DNA of 64,000 bases from Halosimplex pelagicum (GCF_013415905.1 NZ_CP058909.1:1302001-1366000), one strand, 5' to 3'; shown: positions 1-7,661, numbered from the stretch's first letter. The notes: generated by a model from the sequence alone, not told the origin. Made by a program: numbers and translations.

Positions 1-640
1 GTTCATTGGCGTCGTAAGCCGAAAACGAGACTTCCTTCTCACAGAGGGAGGAGCGAACCTTGGAGCTGAGTCCACTGCGGAAGTCAAGATCATTCGAGAT
101 CCCGATCACTCCGAGTTTCGTGTCCGTCACGTCGTTGTTCGAGCGGGCTCTCGGAAGTTGATAAAGTAGGGAATCGTCTTCGAGGTGGTCAACTTCGTCG
201 AGGACGATCAGAACGGTCCCGCCGAGGTCGTTGAGCTCATCGAAGAGAAATTCGTAGACAGATGCTTGAGGGTAGCCAGTGTTCGAGATCTGATCAGAAG
301 GATCTCGAAGTTCGTTCACGAGCGAAACGGCTGCTTGGTAGCTGGAGTTCAAGCCATCGCAGTTGATCTCTACTGTGTGAAGATCGATCTCGGGAATCGA
401 CTCTGCATCCCGTTCGAGAGCACGTAGTAAGTACCGTGTGGCTGCTGTCTTGCCAACACCAGACTTTCCGTAGAGAAAGATGTTAGATGGGGTCTCGTTG
501 TTGATCACTGGCTGAAGTGCTGAATGGTACTGCTGGAGTTCTTCGTCACGACCGACTAGTTCGTCAGGAGTCCACTCCTCGAGTAAAGCCTCACGTCGGG
601 CAAAAATGTCATTTGAGGGGACGAATTTGATATCGCTCAT
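1..640 (-). CDS. orc1/cdc6: Orc1/Cdc6 replication initiator (C-terminus beyond window)
   Basis: AAA+ initiator that binds origin recognition boxes and loads the MCM helicase. The visible 213 residues contain Walker A GKSGVGKT at about 58-65, Walker B VLIVLDEVDHL with D148/E149, and a sensor-1-like GISNDLDF near 180. The N-terminus (MSDIKFVPSNDIFARRE, then the LVGRDEEL motif) is typical of haloarchaeal Orc1/Cdc6. The start is the ATG at 638-640, the first in frame. The winged-helix DNA-binding domain lies off the left edge. It is divergently placed beside an array of ORB-like repeats, the usual arrangement of a haloarchaeal origin. An ORB-like sequence lies between its TATA box and its start, so it may repress itself (inference). 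Haloarchaea carry many Orc paralogues, so I give no number. Confidence 0.95.
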   Translation of the reverse strand, partial: MSDIKFVPSNDIFARREALLEEWTPDELVGRDEELQQYHSALQPVINNETPSNIFLYGKSGVGKTAATRYLLRALERDAESIPEIDLHTVEINCDGLNSSYQAAVSLVNELRDPSDQISNTGYPQASVYEFLFDELNDLGGTVLIVLDEVDHLEDDSLLYQLPRARSNNDVTDTKLGVIGISNDLDFRSGLSSKVRSSLCEKEVSFSAYDANE

Positions 641-699
641 ACTCGATACGTACCTCGCTACCACTTAACCCTTGCTTCCGCTGTTTCCGATGTACTGGG

Positions 700-710
700 T
701 TTTTTATAAA
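700..710 (-). promoter_or_regulatory. TATA box of the orc1/cdc6 gene
   Basis: On the minus strand the sequence reads TTTATAAAAAA, a good archaeal TATA box. It sits inside a short palindrome (698-714) about 60 nt upstream of the orc1 ATG. Transcription would be expected to start near 675, which falls in a degenerate ORB (674-685). Confidence 0.6.
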
Positions 711-720
711 CCCAGAACCC

Positions 721-896
721 CACTACTTCCGCTGTTGGGAAGAGGCCCACCCCACTACTTCCGCTGTTGGGAAGAGGCCCACCCCACTACTTCCGCTGTT
801 GGGAAGAGGCCCACCCCACTACTTCCGCTGTTGGGAAGAGGCCCACCCCACTACTTCCGCTGTTGGGAAGAGGCCCACCCCACTACTTCCGCTGTT
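721..896 (-). repeat. six tandem 32-bp ORB repeats
   Basis: The core CACTACTTCCGCTGTT begins at 721, 753, 785, 817, 849 and 881, exactly 32 bp apart. The spacer GGGAAGAGGCCCACCC is the same in all full units. Read on the minus strand the core is AACAGCGGAAGTAGTG followed by a G-run, matching the isolated ORBs at 1162 and 2198. Near-identity of the units implies recent expansion or active homogenisation. They are probable Orc1/Cdc6 binding sites, with about three helical turns per unit. Confidence 0.85.
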
Positions 897-1022
897 AGAA
901 GATCAATAGTAGGGGCGTGCCAGCTTCGCTCACCGAGGTCATAAATTAGTGATCCCTCCACTTCCGCTGAAAAAGATGGTGCTGTTCACTTCCCCTCCGC
1001 AGAAAATCTGCTACGATGGTAC

Positions 1023-1065
1023 AAACGTATTTTTAAATCACTTATTACGGAACCAGTATTAAGGT
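1023..1065. other. candidate DNA unwinding element
   Basis: This stretch is AT-rich (TATTTTTAAATCACTTATTA and flanks) and lies between the minus-strand ORB array and the plus-strand ORB at 1162. A duplex unwinding element is expected there. A second AT-only run (ACTATATTATATATT) is at 1842-1857, between the plus-strand ORBs at 1162 and 2198, and is an alternative. Confidence 0.4.
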
Positions 1066-1161
1066 TCTTTCAGACAACACTTCAACAAGACCCACACACA
1101 GACCGTTCATTTCAGAACACGAACTTTCCCTTCTCACACGGTACCGTTGTTCATCAAAGCT

Positions 1162-1189
1162 AACAGCGGAACCAGTGGGGTGGGAGGTC
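1162..1189 (+). repeat. ORB, plus orientation, copy 1
   Basis: The sequence AACAGCGGAACCAGTGGGG plus TGGGAGG is opposite in orientation to the tandem array. It is followed by a short block (1193-1213) that is also conserved beside the ORB at 2198. Confidence 0.8.
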
Positions 1190-1612
1190 ACTCTAGATCA
1201 TCGGAAATTACATAGTTGCACTTAAGCGAGTCATTCTCGGCCGGGAGCGAGACGTGGTTGAGGTGGTACGTCAAGAACCGCTATTCGTTGAACCGCTGCT
1301 TGACGTGACCATCCGTTTTGTCGACTTCATGAACTTCGAGAACCCGATGAATTCCACCTTGGTGCCGGATTGACGACGATATCAAGAGCGGTCGCAAAGC
1401 GCGTTGAACGCCGAAACGCCATCGTAACAGGAGATGTGTTCGTTTGTCGACATACCTTCCGGTGGGACGCTCCCCCGCCCCCAGGGGCGAAGACAAAACA
1501 CACGGAGCACTCGCTCGAATTCCATCGGTACTCGCAGTTCGCCGGAAGGCCGGAGAATGAGTGTTTCCGACCCGGGTTCAGCTGAGGATCGCCTCGGTAC
1601 TCTGTGGCTGAT

Positions 1613-1657
1613 CTTATGTAACAAAGCCTGTGGCAGGAAAGCGATCTGTTAAATAAG
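1613..1657. repeat. 45-bp bipartite palindrome, copy A
   Basis: The left arm is CTTATGTAAC and the right arm GTTAAATAAG (one mismatch), with a 25-bp spacer. Outer length is exactly 45 bp, as in copies B (2337) and C (25073). The function is not recognised; it may be the binding site of a dimeric protein or a minimal mobile-element relic. Confidence 0.65.
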
Positions 1658-1712
1658 ACAACAGTGGCGCTATCAGACGTAGGCGGTGAACAAAAGCGGA
1701 AGGTTGAGAGAC

Positions 1713-1734
1713 ACACCCCTCTATCGATGTGTTC
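1713..1734 (+). repeat. origin-region dyad repeat, copy 1
   Basis: ACACCCCTCTATCGATG followed by TGTTC. The same 22 bp occurs inverted at 2105-2126, and a 16-bp core recurs at 1919-1934. All three lie inside the origin region, so they could bind an origin- or partition-related protein. They do not match the ORB sequence. Confidence 0.6.
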
Positions 1735-1918
1735 CAAGGCTATCGGTAGTTGGTTGTATAGATTGACGATGGGAGATCTAGAGAGGAATGGAAACTCGCG
1801 GTACTGTCTGTTATCGGAGAATAGAACGCATACAGCGATAGACTATATTATATATTCTGTCTCATGACACCTTCCTGTTTCCTTTCTTCTTCTAGCTTTC
1901 TAGAACGAACTCACACAC

Positions 1919-1934
1919 CTCTATCGATGTGTTC
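1919..1934 (+). repeat. origin-region dyad repeat, copy 2 (core only)
   Basis: CTCTATCGATGTGTTC, preceded by ACACAC. It is two C residues shorter than copy 1. Confidence 0.55.
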
Positions 1935-2104
1935 GAAGTGTTCTTCCATTCGTCAGCTTTGTCCTTTGCGGCCGGTCAGTTCTGTTTCCCATGCTCACGG
2001 TTTTTCGATTGGATTTGTCGAAATCCGCTGAATTCCAGAAGTTCGTACCCAACCCCGTCCTCAGAGTCTATCTCTTAGCGCTTTCTGCTTGTACCAGCTA
2101 GACC

Positions 2105-2126
2105 GAACACATCGATAGAGGGGTGT
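2105..2126 (-). repeat. origin-region dyad repeat, copy 3 (inverted)
   Basis: Exact reverse complement of the repeat at 1713-1734. The two form arms of a large inverted repeat about 370 bp apart, enclosing the AT-rich run at 1842. Confidence 0.6.
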
Positions 2127-2197
2127 CTGTCAGACATCCCACTGGCAAAATCGCTTCCTCACCTCCCCACGGAAGTGCTGCGATTTTATCGAGACTA

Positions 2198-2225
2198 ACA
2201 GCGGAACCAGTGGGGTGGGTGTCTC
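2198..2225 (+). repeat. ORB, plus orientation, copy 2
   Basis: The first 24 bases are identical to the ORB at 1162 (AACAGCGGAACCAGTGGGG then TGGG). It lies at the far edge of the origin region. Confidence 0.8.
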
Positions 2226-2336
2226 CTCTCGGTCGCCGGAAATCACGTAGGCACACTCGACGCTGCCAGTCACCATTGACGATAATGTCGGAACAGATTC
2301 AGTCTATGGGGGTCGTGCTGGTGGCCTACGATCTGT

Positions 2337-2381
2337 CTTATGTAACAATACTCAGGGAGGGGGAGCGAATCGTTACATAAG
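2337..2381. repeat. 45-bp bipartite palindrome, copy B
   Basis: Perfect 10-bp arms, CTTATGTAAC and GTTACATAAG, separated by a G-rich 25-bp spacer. It lies at the outer edge of the origin region. Confidence 0.7.
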
Positions 2382-2779
2382 ATAGCGATCAGTTCGTCGA
2401 GTGCAGATTCACTGATTCAGAGTGATTCGAAGAGTCAGAACGCCACGCGGATCTTCCAGTCCGCAGCCAACGCGAGTGGAATAGAGCAGTTCTAGTCCCG
2501 ATACGAGAGTACGGAGGACACTCACTGGAGATGTGTAGTGGTTCACTCGGCATGCTTGCAGAGCACACAAGTACGACAGTATATTGATTACAGCAGCACG
2601 CTAATTTCAGGATATGCTGCTGAGCATCGACGACTTCGAATCCGGAGACCTGCCATCGGGACCGAGCGTTCCCGAACAGGTCAAAAGCCGATGATGGACA
2701 CCGACTAGTAACACACCTGGTTGGGCTTGTCCCATCATACACCAGACTTATTTTCCAGTTGAAATACTCCCCATGCTGG

Positions 2780-3349
2780 CTACGTTCCGAGGCGCTGGAG
2801 CAATCGTGTGACGTACGGACTGTTCTCCCAGCTCCGATGCGGGCTGATCGTCGTGATCAGTGTTCGAGCCTCTTCCGCGGTCAGATACCCGTTCCGGGCG
2901 TACTCACAGATGAGCCGCGGTGTCGGGACGATCCGCGGGCCCTGCAGCACGGCGTGAATGAGCGGGAAGTTCGTCCCGCCGAACCCGTCGGTGAGAAATC
3001 CATCGACATCGAGCGCGTTCGCGAGAACGATACCGACGGTTTCGCCGTCGTCGAGGCCGAACGTCGGCCGGGAATCAGGCGTCTCGTCGTGATCGTATGG
3101 ATCGTCGACGGTGTAATGGTTGCGGGCCGCGAGGACGTTGTTCGCAGCCCCAGCGTGGATATCCTGAGACTGCGTGATGTCGCGCAGCTCCGCAACGACT
3201 TCCGGTGGCACGAATACTTCACAGGAGGTAAGGAGATACTGGAGTGGGTCCGGAACGTCGGTCGCGACGGCTGAGTCCGCACGAGGCACGGCGAGACTGA
3301 CGAGCGCGCTGGTGTCGGCGACGACCGTTCGCAGCCGTGGCCTGCTCAT
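2780..3349 (-). CDS. PIN-domain toxin (VapC-like)
   Basis: A 189-residue probable Mg-dependent ribonuclease. The PIN acidic residues are visible: D12 in VVADTSALVSLA, E50/E54 in PPEVVAELRD, D100/D101 and E103 in GLDDGETVGI, and D117/D121 near DGFLTDGFGG. It follows the gene ending at 3346 with a 4-bp ATGA overlap, the usual translational coupling of an antitoxin-toxin operon. The family suggests growth inhibition by RNA cleavage when antitoxin is lost. The target RNA cannot be inferred. The nearby origin and plasmid-like genes fit an addiction role (inference). Confidence 0.85.
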   Translation of the reverse strand: MSRPRLRTVVADTSALVSLAVPRADSAVATDVPDPLQYLLTSCEVFVPPEVVAELRDITQSQDIHAGAANNVLAARNHYTVDDPYDHDETPDSRPTFGLDDGETVGIVLANALDVDGFLTDGFGGTNFPLIHAVLQGPRIVPTPRLICEYARNGYLTAEEARTLITTISPHRSWENSPYVTRLLQRLGT

Positions 3350-3711
3350 CGATCGGCGTCTGCAGTGTCGACCGTCGTCGCGTCGCCATCGTAGACATCG
3401 ACATCGTCGGGGGCAGCGAGATCGAGTGGTTCGTCTTCGAGGTCCGCTTTGAGGAGGCGGAGCCGCTGGGCGGTCTCGGCACCGACCAGTTGCTTGACCG
3501 TCTCGAACTCGAGCTGGTCGTCATAGTACTTCGTCGCGACCAGCTCCCGGAACGTCTCGCTATCGGCGGTGTCTTCGATGTACTCACGGATGGCCTCGAC
3601 GAGGAGATCGGTCCGATCCGTATCGAAGAGCTCCGCAATCGCATCGAGACGATCGACGAGATACTCCGGCGACTGGAAATGGACTCGGCGTGGGTCGTCG
3701 CTCGCGCCCAT
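3346..3711 (-). CDS. cognate antitoxin of the PIN toxin
   Basis: A 121-residue protein starting MGASDDPRRVHFQSPEYLV. The N-terminal 45 residues look like a ribbon-helix-helix DNA-binding segment (a short strand followed by LVDRLDAIAELFDTDRTDLLVEAI), and the C-terminal half is acidic, as expected for a toxin-binding tail. I chose the ATG at 3709-3711; the open frame extends 36 codons further up, but that stretch is Cys-rich and unlike haloarchaeal coding sequence. The stop overlaps the toxin start. RHH antitoxins usually repress their own operon. Confidence 0.75.
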   Translation of the reverse strand: MGASDDPRRVHFQSPEYLVDRLDAIAELFDTDRTDLLVEAIREYIEDTADSETFRELVATKYYDDQLEFETVKQLVGAETAQRLRLLKADLEDEPLDLAAPDDVDVYDGDATTVDTADADR

Positions 3712-3927
3712 CTTGTGTGCAAGTTCTGTACATAGACCGATGACCGTTTCGCCGCATGCACAGAGCTTGCACAGCAACAGCTTCGGAATCGAACACGCCA
3801 AATGTTGAACAGGCCACAACGGTCGTGGCTGCGCGCGCAGCGACGGCAGGACGCGAGCACGGAGCGGAGGGTGGGGCGGTGGGGTTGGGCTGGTCCGGCG
3901 CCGAACAAAAAACGAGAGTGGGCTACC

Positions 3928-4737
3928 CTACTCGTCCCACCACCGCCCGCGATCCGGGAACTCGACCTTCGACCAGCCCGTGACGGCCACCGAGACGCGG
4001 CCCTCGTACCAGCTCTTCTCGACTTCGCGCAGCCTGACGTGGTCACCCTCCTGGACCAGCTTCGGGTCCGACTTCGTCCAACTGGTGAACTTGGTTTGTC
4101 CCGTGTCGTCCTCAATTAATCCGACTTGACACACTGCCGGGCTCTGAGCATCCCACAGCTGCACCACCTCACCTTCGATGTCGACCGTCGACCGTGGGAC
4201 CTCCTCGAGCGTCCCGATCGGGACTGGGACTCCCGGTGAGGCGTGCAACTCCTCTTTGACCAGTAACGCCGCGTTCAGCATATCCACGCCTTCGGCGACC
4301 TTCTTCGCGAGTCGGTACGCCGCTCCCGCCCTGGACCGCTCGTCCAGTTCGTCCGCGATCTGTGCTGCACGCTCGTTGACTGCTGCAAGTTGCTCCTGAC
4401 TCAACTTGGTTCGTGGATCGTCGGGCCGTTCTTCCTGCGCATAGCGCGTCTGGCCACTCACCACCTCGTGCGTCCGCTCCTCTCGGTCCGAGTCTTGGCG
4501 TCTGTCCAACCGCTGGCGGGTGCTACGAATCTCGGCCTCCCGCGCTCGGAACTTCTCTTCGCCTTCCAGCGTCATGCCCTCGGGCCTGGCCTCCGGATGA
4601 TTCGTATCCACCTTCCCCTGTATCTCCTGATCGACCGACCGCCGCAGCTCCGGCTGCTCCTCGACCGGGGCTTCGACCTCTTGTTCAGCCGCCTGTGCGT
4701 CCGAAACTTTACTACCGAATCGCGTGCTACTGTTCAT
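3928..4737 (-). CDS. OB-fold single-strand-DNA-binding-like protein, copy 1
   Basis: A 269-residue protein of a haloarchaeal RPA/SSB-like family. Residues about 75-150 are rich in Arg, Glu and Gln and probably helical. Residues about 170-265 form an OB-fold-like segment (STVDIEGEVVQLWDAQ, then LIEDDTGQTKFTSWTKSD, then VRLREVEKSWYEGRVSVAV) ending in RGRWWDE. The paralogue at 20615-21430 is nearly identical over the C-terminal half and differs most in the first 25 residues and in the loop around TKSDPKLVQEGD. A role in binding single-stranded DNA during replication or repair is family-level inference. An unusually GC-rich structured leader precedes the gene. Confidence 0.8.
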   Translation of the reverse strand: MNSSTRFGSKVSDAQAAEQEVEAPVEEQPELRRSVDQEIQGKVDTNHPEARPEGMTLEGEEKFRAREAEIRSTRQRLDRRQDSDREERTHEVVSGQTRYAQEERPDDPRTKLSQEQLAAVNERAAQIADELDERSRAGAAYRLAKKVAEGVDMLNAALLVKEELHASPGVPVPIGTLEEVPRSTVDIEGEVVQLWDAQSPAVCQVGLIEDDTGQTKFTSWTKSDPKLVQEGDHVRLREVEKSWYEGRVSVAVTGWSKVEFPDRGRWWDE

Positions 4738-4832
4738 TGGAGTTCCAACTCCTGAAGGCGCTCACGGCGCCGCCACCGCGATGCTCCTACATCGCGGGTT
4801 TTCCGACGACCACGTCCGACACAGACTCATCT

Positions 4833-4886
4833 GCGCGCGCTCGCTCGCGCCTTCGTTCGCGCCCTTCGGGCGCGACGAGCGCGCGC
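4833..4886. promoter_or_regulatory. nested GC hairpin in the leader of OB-fold gene 1
   Basis: The outer arms, GCGCGCGCTCG (4833-4843) and CGAGCGCGCGC (4876-4886), are perfectly complementary. They enclose a second perfect hairpin, CGCGCCC-TTC-GGGCGCG (4858-4874). The same structure is at 21525-21578, with a CTC loop. It could be a regulatory RNA fold or a protein-binding cruciform. Confidence 0.55.
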
Positions 4887-5140
4887 TGCCGAGGACTCAC
4901 CATCCAGCACCGCGCGCCGACCCGCCCGGAGCGCGCGTCCAGCGGAGTCCCCGTTTCGCCCGCGACGCAACCACGTCCGTCGCGGGTCCCCGAGTTCCGG
5001 AAGCCTCCGGAAGTCCGGAACCGAAACGGAGAAGCGCTGGCCTGCGATATGAAGCGTGAGCGCCGTTCCGGGCGGTAAACGGCGAGCGGGGCGGGCCGTC
5101 ACAGCACACCGACCAGCCGACAACGGTGACCGGTAAGCCA

Positions 5141-5273
5141 ACCACGACCCTGACGGACTGAACGGGCGAGGCGCGCTCGCACCTGGCAGTCGCCTGCACG
5201 GGCTACAATCCGCGCGGGCGGTGCCGAGAGCGCGGCTATCCCGGGCAGCGACGCGAGCGTGCCGAGGGCTCTC
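5141..5273 (+). repeat. GC-rich dispersed repeat, copy a
   Basis: It begins CCACGACCCTGACGGACTG, passes through CGGGCGAGGCGCGCTCG and a TATCCCG element, and ends GAGGGCTCT. A longer copy is at 5955-6142 and a decayed one at 23611. No coding potential is seen. It is a dispersed noncoding element of unknown role. Confidence 0.6.
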
Positions 5274-5352
5274 TATCGATTCAACTGACGTGAGGGCGAT
5301 GCCCGCCGATCAAAACGCGTCGAAGTGCTACGATCTTCCAGCGAGAGAAGGA

Positions 5353-5571
5353 TCAGTCGATCCGGTCGATATCTTCGAGACCAGAATCTCCTCGATAATC
5401 CTCGAGGGAAATCGCTTGAACAGTGTCATTTCCCGCAAAGAACTGCAACATTTTCGAGTAACACCGATCACAGAGATCGACTTGTTCACGGTCAGACCCG
5501 GGCTCGTCTGCGTCTTTATGCCAAACTCGGTGAGTGAAGTTTTGCTGGTTCCCGCATCTCGTACACTGCAT
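5353..5571 (-). CDS. small zinc-ribbon protein
   Basis: A 72-residue protein beginning MQCTRCGNQQNFTHRVW with a second pair in VDLCDRCYSKML. The two CxxC pairs are about 29 residues apart, a typical four-Cys zinc site. The rest is acidic and ends GLEDIDRID. Haloarchaea encode many such one-domain zinc-finger proteins with roles in regulation or protein contacts; the specific role is unknown. It stands alone between dispersed repeats. The cysteine spacing, not the neighbourhood, supports it as a gene. Confidence 0.7.
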   Translation of the reverse strand: MQCTRCGNQQNFTHRVWHKDADEPGSDREQVDLCDRCYSKMLQFFAGNDTVQAISLEDYRGDSGLEDIDRID

Positions 5572-5954
5572 TGTATCTCTCTACCCTGAAGTCTTATCTG
5601 CCGAATGGATAATTGTTCTCCACCAGCCACTGTCTCTCAGTACTACTCTTTACTGGGCCGTGTTTAGACGCCGAATGGCGGGCCTTTGAGGGGCTTGATT
5701 CTGACCAGAGTGAACAGACGCCGTTTGTTCGGTTCGTCCGATTGCTACGATGGTCCAAGTTTGGTTGCTTCAGTCCACCCATGCTGATCAGACCAATCTC
5801 GATTCGAGAATTAGCAATATCAGTCGACGATTCCATCTCGAAGGCTCGGGAGACGGGTTCTCAACTCCTCTGACGAGCGTCTGAACACGGCCGACATGTG
5901 GCCAAACGGGTCTCCGATCAGGAGGTGTGAACGCTCGATTTGCTTCTCCGGTTA

Positions 5955-6142
5955 CCCACGACCCTGGCGGACTGAACGGGCGAGGCGCGCTCGCGCCGAT
6001 AGTCGCCTGCGCGGGCCACTATCCGCGCGGGTGGTGTCGAGAGCGCGGATATCCCGCGTGGTTCGAGAGAGCGAAGCTCTCTCGTTATCCCGAAAATCGG
6101 AGATTTTCGGGGACAGCGACCGCGAGCACGTTGAGGGCTTTC
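5955..6142 (+). repeat. GC-rich dispersed repeat, copy b
   Basis: Matches the element at 5141 from CCACGACCCTGGCGGACTG to GAGGGCTTTC. It is expanded by two extra hairpins, GAGAGAGCGAAGCTCTCTC (about 6064-6082) and AAAATCGGAGATTTT (about 6093-6107). The hairpins suggest a structured RNA or transposition-derived element. Confidence 0.6.
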
Positions 6143-6310
6143 AGCGTGTACTATCGGCTGTGGGAATCACTGTTGGGGCATCAGAGAAACAGCCACAAGG
6201 TGGTTGTTTTCAGTATAGAACCAGCTGAATCCGCTGATACGTAGACTTGCGAATTGATTGGTCGGGATGGTGCTGCAGAGAGGGCATCGGGCCGATATCT
6301 TATTGAACTC

Positions 6311-6433
6311 ATGCACCTGAGAATACGCATGGTTGGTGCAGGTACTCTTATTATCGCAATTACGTTCGTCGTCGCAATGGTGTTGACTTTGGGAATGCTG
6401 CTGCGATTGTTGAAAAACGCTGATGGCCTGTGA
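6311..6433 (+). CDS. small single-pass membrane peptide
   Basis: A 40-residue frame from the ATG at 6311, or 34 residues from the in-frame ATG at 6329. The peptide reads MVGAGTLIIAITFVVAMVLT and continues with a hydrophobic run, ending LLKNADGL. One transmembrane helix of about 22 residues followed by a positive residue predicts a membrane-anchored peptide. No family is recognised. The hydrophobicity is unlikely by chance but the frame is short, so it is offered tentatively. Confidence 0.4.
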   Translation: MHLRIRMVGAGTLIIAITFVVAMVLTLGMLLRLLKNADGL

Positions 6434-6623
6434 ACAGTGCCCTCCTGTACTGAACAGATCCGTTGCTGACAGTAGAATCGGCCACTGATCTCAGTGGCCT
6501 CTCCACTGACTCTCCTGCTCAGTACGTCTGCTTCGTCTGCGTCGTGTGCCCAAGCAACGCCCTCGCCACCCGACCGGGAACAAGGTCACTCCAGGATACG
6601 TCGCAATTCCCGACGGCAGGGAG

Positions 6624-7469
6624 TTACTCGCCGCCTTCGACGGGGCGAAGCATCGGGCGCTTGCTCTCGGCGGCGAGGTCACTCCAGCTGACCGTCCCCT
6701 GATTGGCGATGGTCTCGGGGCTCATCGCAGGGTCGCTGAGCACGAGCGCCGCGGTGAACTCGGGCGGGCGGGACTGTTCGCTTGGGGCAGGCGCTTCGCC
6801 GACGGCGTTGGAGCCGGGACCAGTGGCTGACCCGACGACGATCCGGCCGACCATCCCGAAGACCTCGTGGGGCGCACACATGATGTCGTAGACGCCCTCT
6901 TGCTCAAAGGTGTACAGCCAGTAGTCACCGGCCGCCAGAATCGGCGACGAGAAGGGTGGGACGGCATCCGGAACGCGCTGCGTGTAGCCGAACGCGGGAT
7001 GGTAGGCGTTGATATTGTGGTGTGGCGTGGCGATATTGAACCGAACCGTATCGCCGACGTCGATGGCGAGTCCGGTCGGTTCGAAGTAGAACTCGGGGAT
7101 CGGGTTGTTTTCGCGCGGTTTGATCAGGAGATCGACCGTATGGTCGGGTTCGACGGGCGGTGACTCCTGGTCAAGGCCGATATATCCGAACCGCGGATCG
7201 ACCTGCTGGCTGGACTCTTCTGACGGTGTCTGTGTCGACGTACTCGTGGACATGCTTGTCTCAGTCGGTGACTGGGTTGGGGTGGTCGTTGGCGATGCGG
7301 TCGGCGGCTGGGTGGTCGTCCCGTCGGCGGGCGAGGAATCGCCGGAACAGCCAGCGATCCCCGGGAGACACGCAGCGCCTAGCGCCGTCAACAGGTGTCG
7401 ACGCGACGGGTCGATCCCGACCCGCGACGCCGATGCGTCGCTTTCGGTTGATTGCTCGTTAGTTACCAC
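6624..7469 (-). CDS. Tat-exported cupredoxin-like lipoprotein (halocyanin-like)
   Basis: A 281-residue extracytoplasmic protein. The N-terminus has a twin-arginine motif (SRRHLLTALG) followed by a lipobox ending IAGC, so it should be lipid-anchored. A Ser/Thr/Pro-rich linker (about 45-90) leads to a plastocyanin-like domain. Likely copper ligands are His in TPHHNINAYH and the set in CAPHEVFGM (Cys, His, Met). The fold suggests an electron carrier, although the domain is longer than classical halocyanin. The start is a GTG; no in-frame ATG lies upstream. A palindrome at 7540 lies in its upstream region. Confidence 0.8.
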   Translation of the reverse strand: MVTNEQSTESDASASRVGIDPSRRHLLTALGAACLPGIAGCSGDSSPADGTTTQPPTASPTTTPTQSPTETSMSTSTSTQTPSEESSQQVDPRFGYIGLDQESPPVEPDHTVDLLIKPRENNPIPEFYFEPTGLAIDVGDTVRFNIATPHHNINAYHPAFGYTQRVPDAVPPFSSPILAAGDYWLYTFEQEGVYDIMCAPHEVFGMVGRIVVGSATGPGSNAVGEAPAPSEQSRPPEFTAALVLSDPAMSPETIANQGTVSWSDLAAESKRPMLRPVEGGE

Positions 7470-7539
7470 ACAGATGCATTTCTATCCCGTCACTTAGAAA
7501 TACCGATACTGCTGGTGATTATTGGTCCTATTCAACATA

Positions 7540-7549
7540 ATGTATACAT
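7540..7549. promoter_or_regulatory. palindrome upstream of the cupredoxin gene
   Basis: ATGTATACAT is a perfect 10-bp palindrome inside the near-palindromic AT-rich stretch ACATAATGTATACATAAT. It lies about 70 bp upstream of the GTG start at 7469. It could be an operator, for example for a metal- or redox-responsive repressor, or part of the promoter. Confidence 0.4.
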
Positions 7550-7661
7550 AATATTGTAGGAACGCCTTATAGAATCGCGTGTGACGACGAGTATGCTTGT
7601 CCCGTTGAAACGTCGTCTTCCTGAGCTGGCTGGATTCTTCAGTTTGTGTCGGTATTCCATA

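Larger units (their letters stand above)
674..2227. other. replication origin region (ORB array, inverted ORBs, AT-rich spacers)
   Basis: The region upstream of orc1/cdc6 contains at least eight good copies of an element reading AACAGCGGAA, two variable bases, then AGTGGGGTGGG. Six lie on the minus strand in tandem (721-896) and two on the plus strand (1162, 2198). Degenerate copies are at 674 and 957. AT-rich stretches lie between the opposed ORBs. Orc1/Cdc6 binds ORBs with a G-rich side, and opposed ORBs flanking an unwinding element is the known haloarchaeal layout. No intact gene lies between 660 and 2779, which fits an origin. Confidence 0.85.
1190..2779. other. gene-poor region beside the origin, with degenerate coding scraps
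   Basis: No intact gene is convincing here. On the minus strand around 1190-1330 one frame reads like a gene tail (HEVDKTDGHVKQRFNE, a stop, then FLTYHLNHVSLPAEND). On the plus strand a frame of about 50 codons before 2588 and a 26-codon frame at 2614-2694 (beginning MLLSIDDFESGDLPSG) have haloarchaeal-looking composition. I cannot assign any of them; they look like relics of transposases or displaced genes. Confidence 0.4.
3821..5097. repeat. segmental duplication, copy 1 (OB-fold gene plus leader)
   Basis: This block and 20504-21854 share the trailing sequence (GGTCGTGGCTGCGCGCGCAG), the whole OB-fold gene and about 360 bp of GC-rich leader including a nested hairpin. The copies have diverged by many substitutions and small indels, so the duplication is not recent, yet the noncoding leader stayed recognisable. 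Confidence 0.85.

Noticed and set aside
721..896. CRISPR array
   Set aside because: The 32-bp units are contiguous and nearly identical, with no variable spacers and no cas genes. The core is shared with isolated origin boxes.
2389..2742. 117-codon minus-strand frame
   Set aside because: It is rich in Cys and Ser with few acidic residues, unlike haloarchaeal proteins. The plus strand holds better-looking short scraps.
5594..5873. frames of about 80 codons on both strands
   Set aside because: Ser/Arg-rich products, no motifs, and they lie in repeat-derived DNA.
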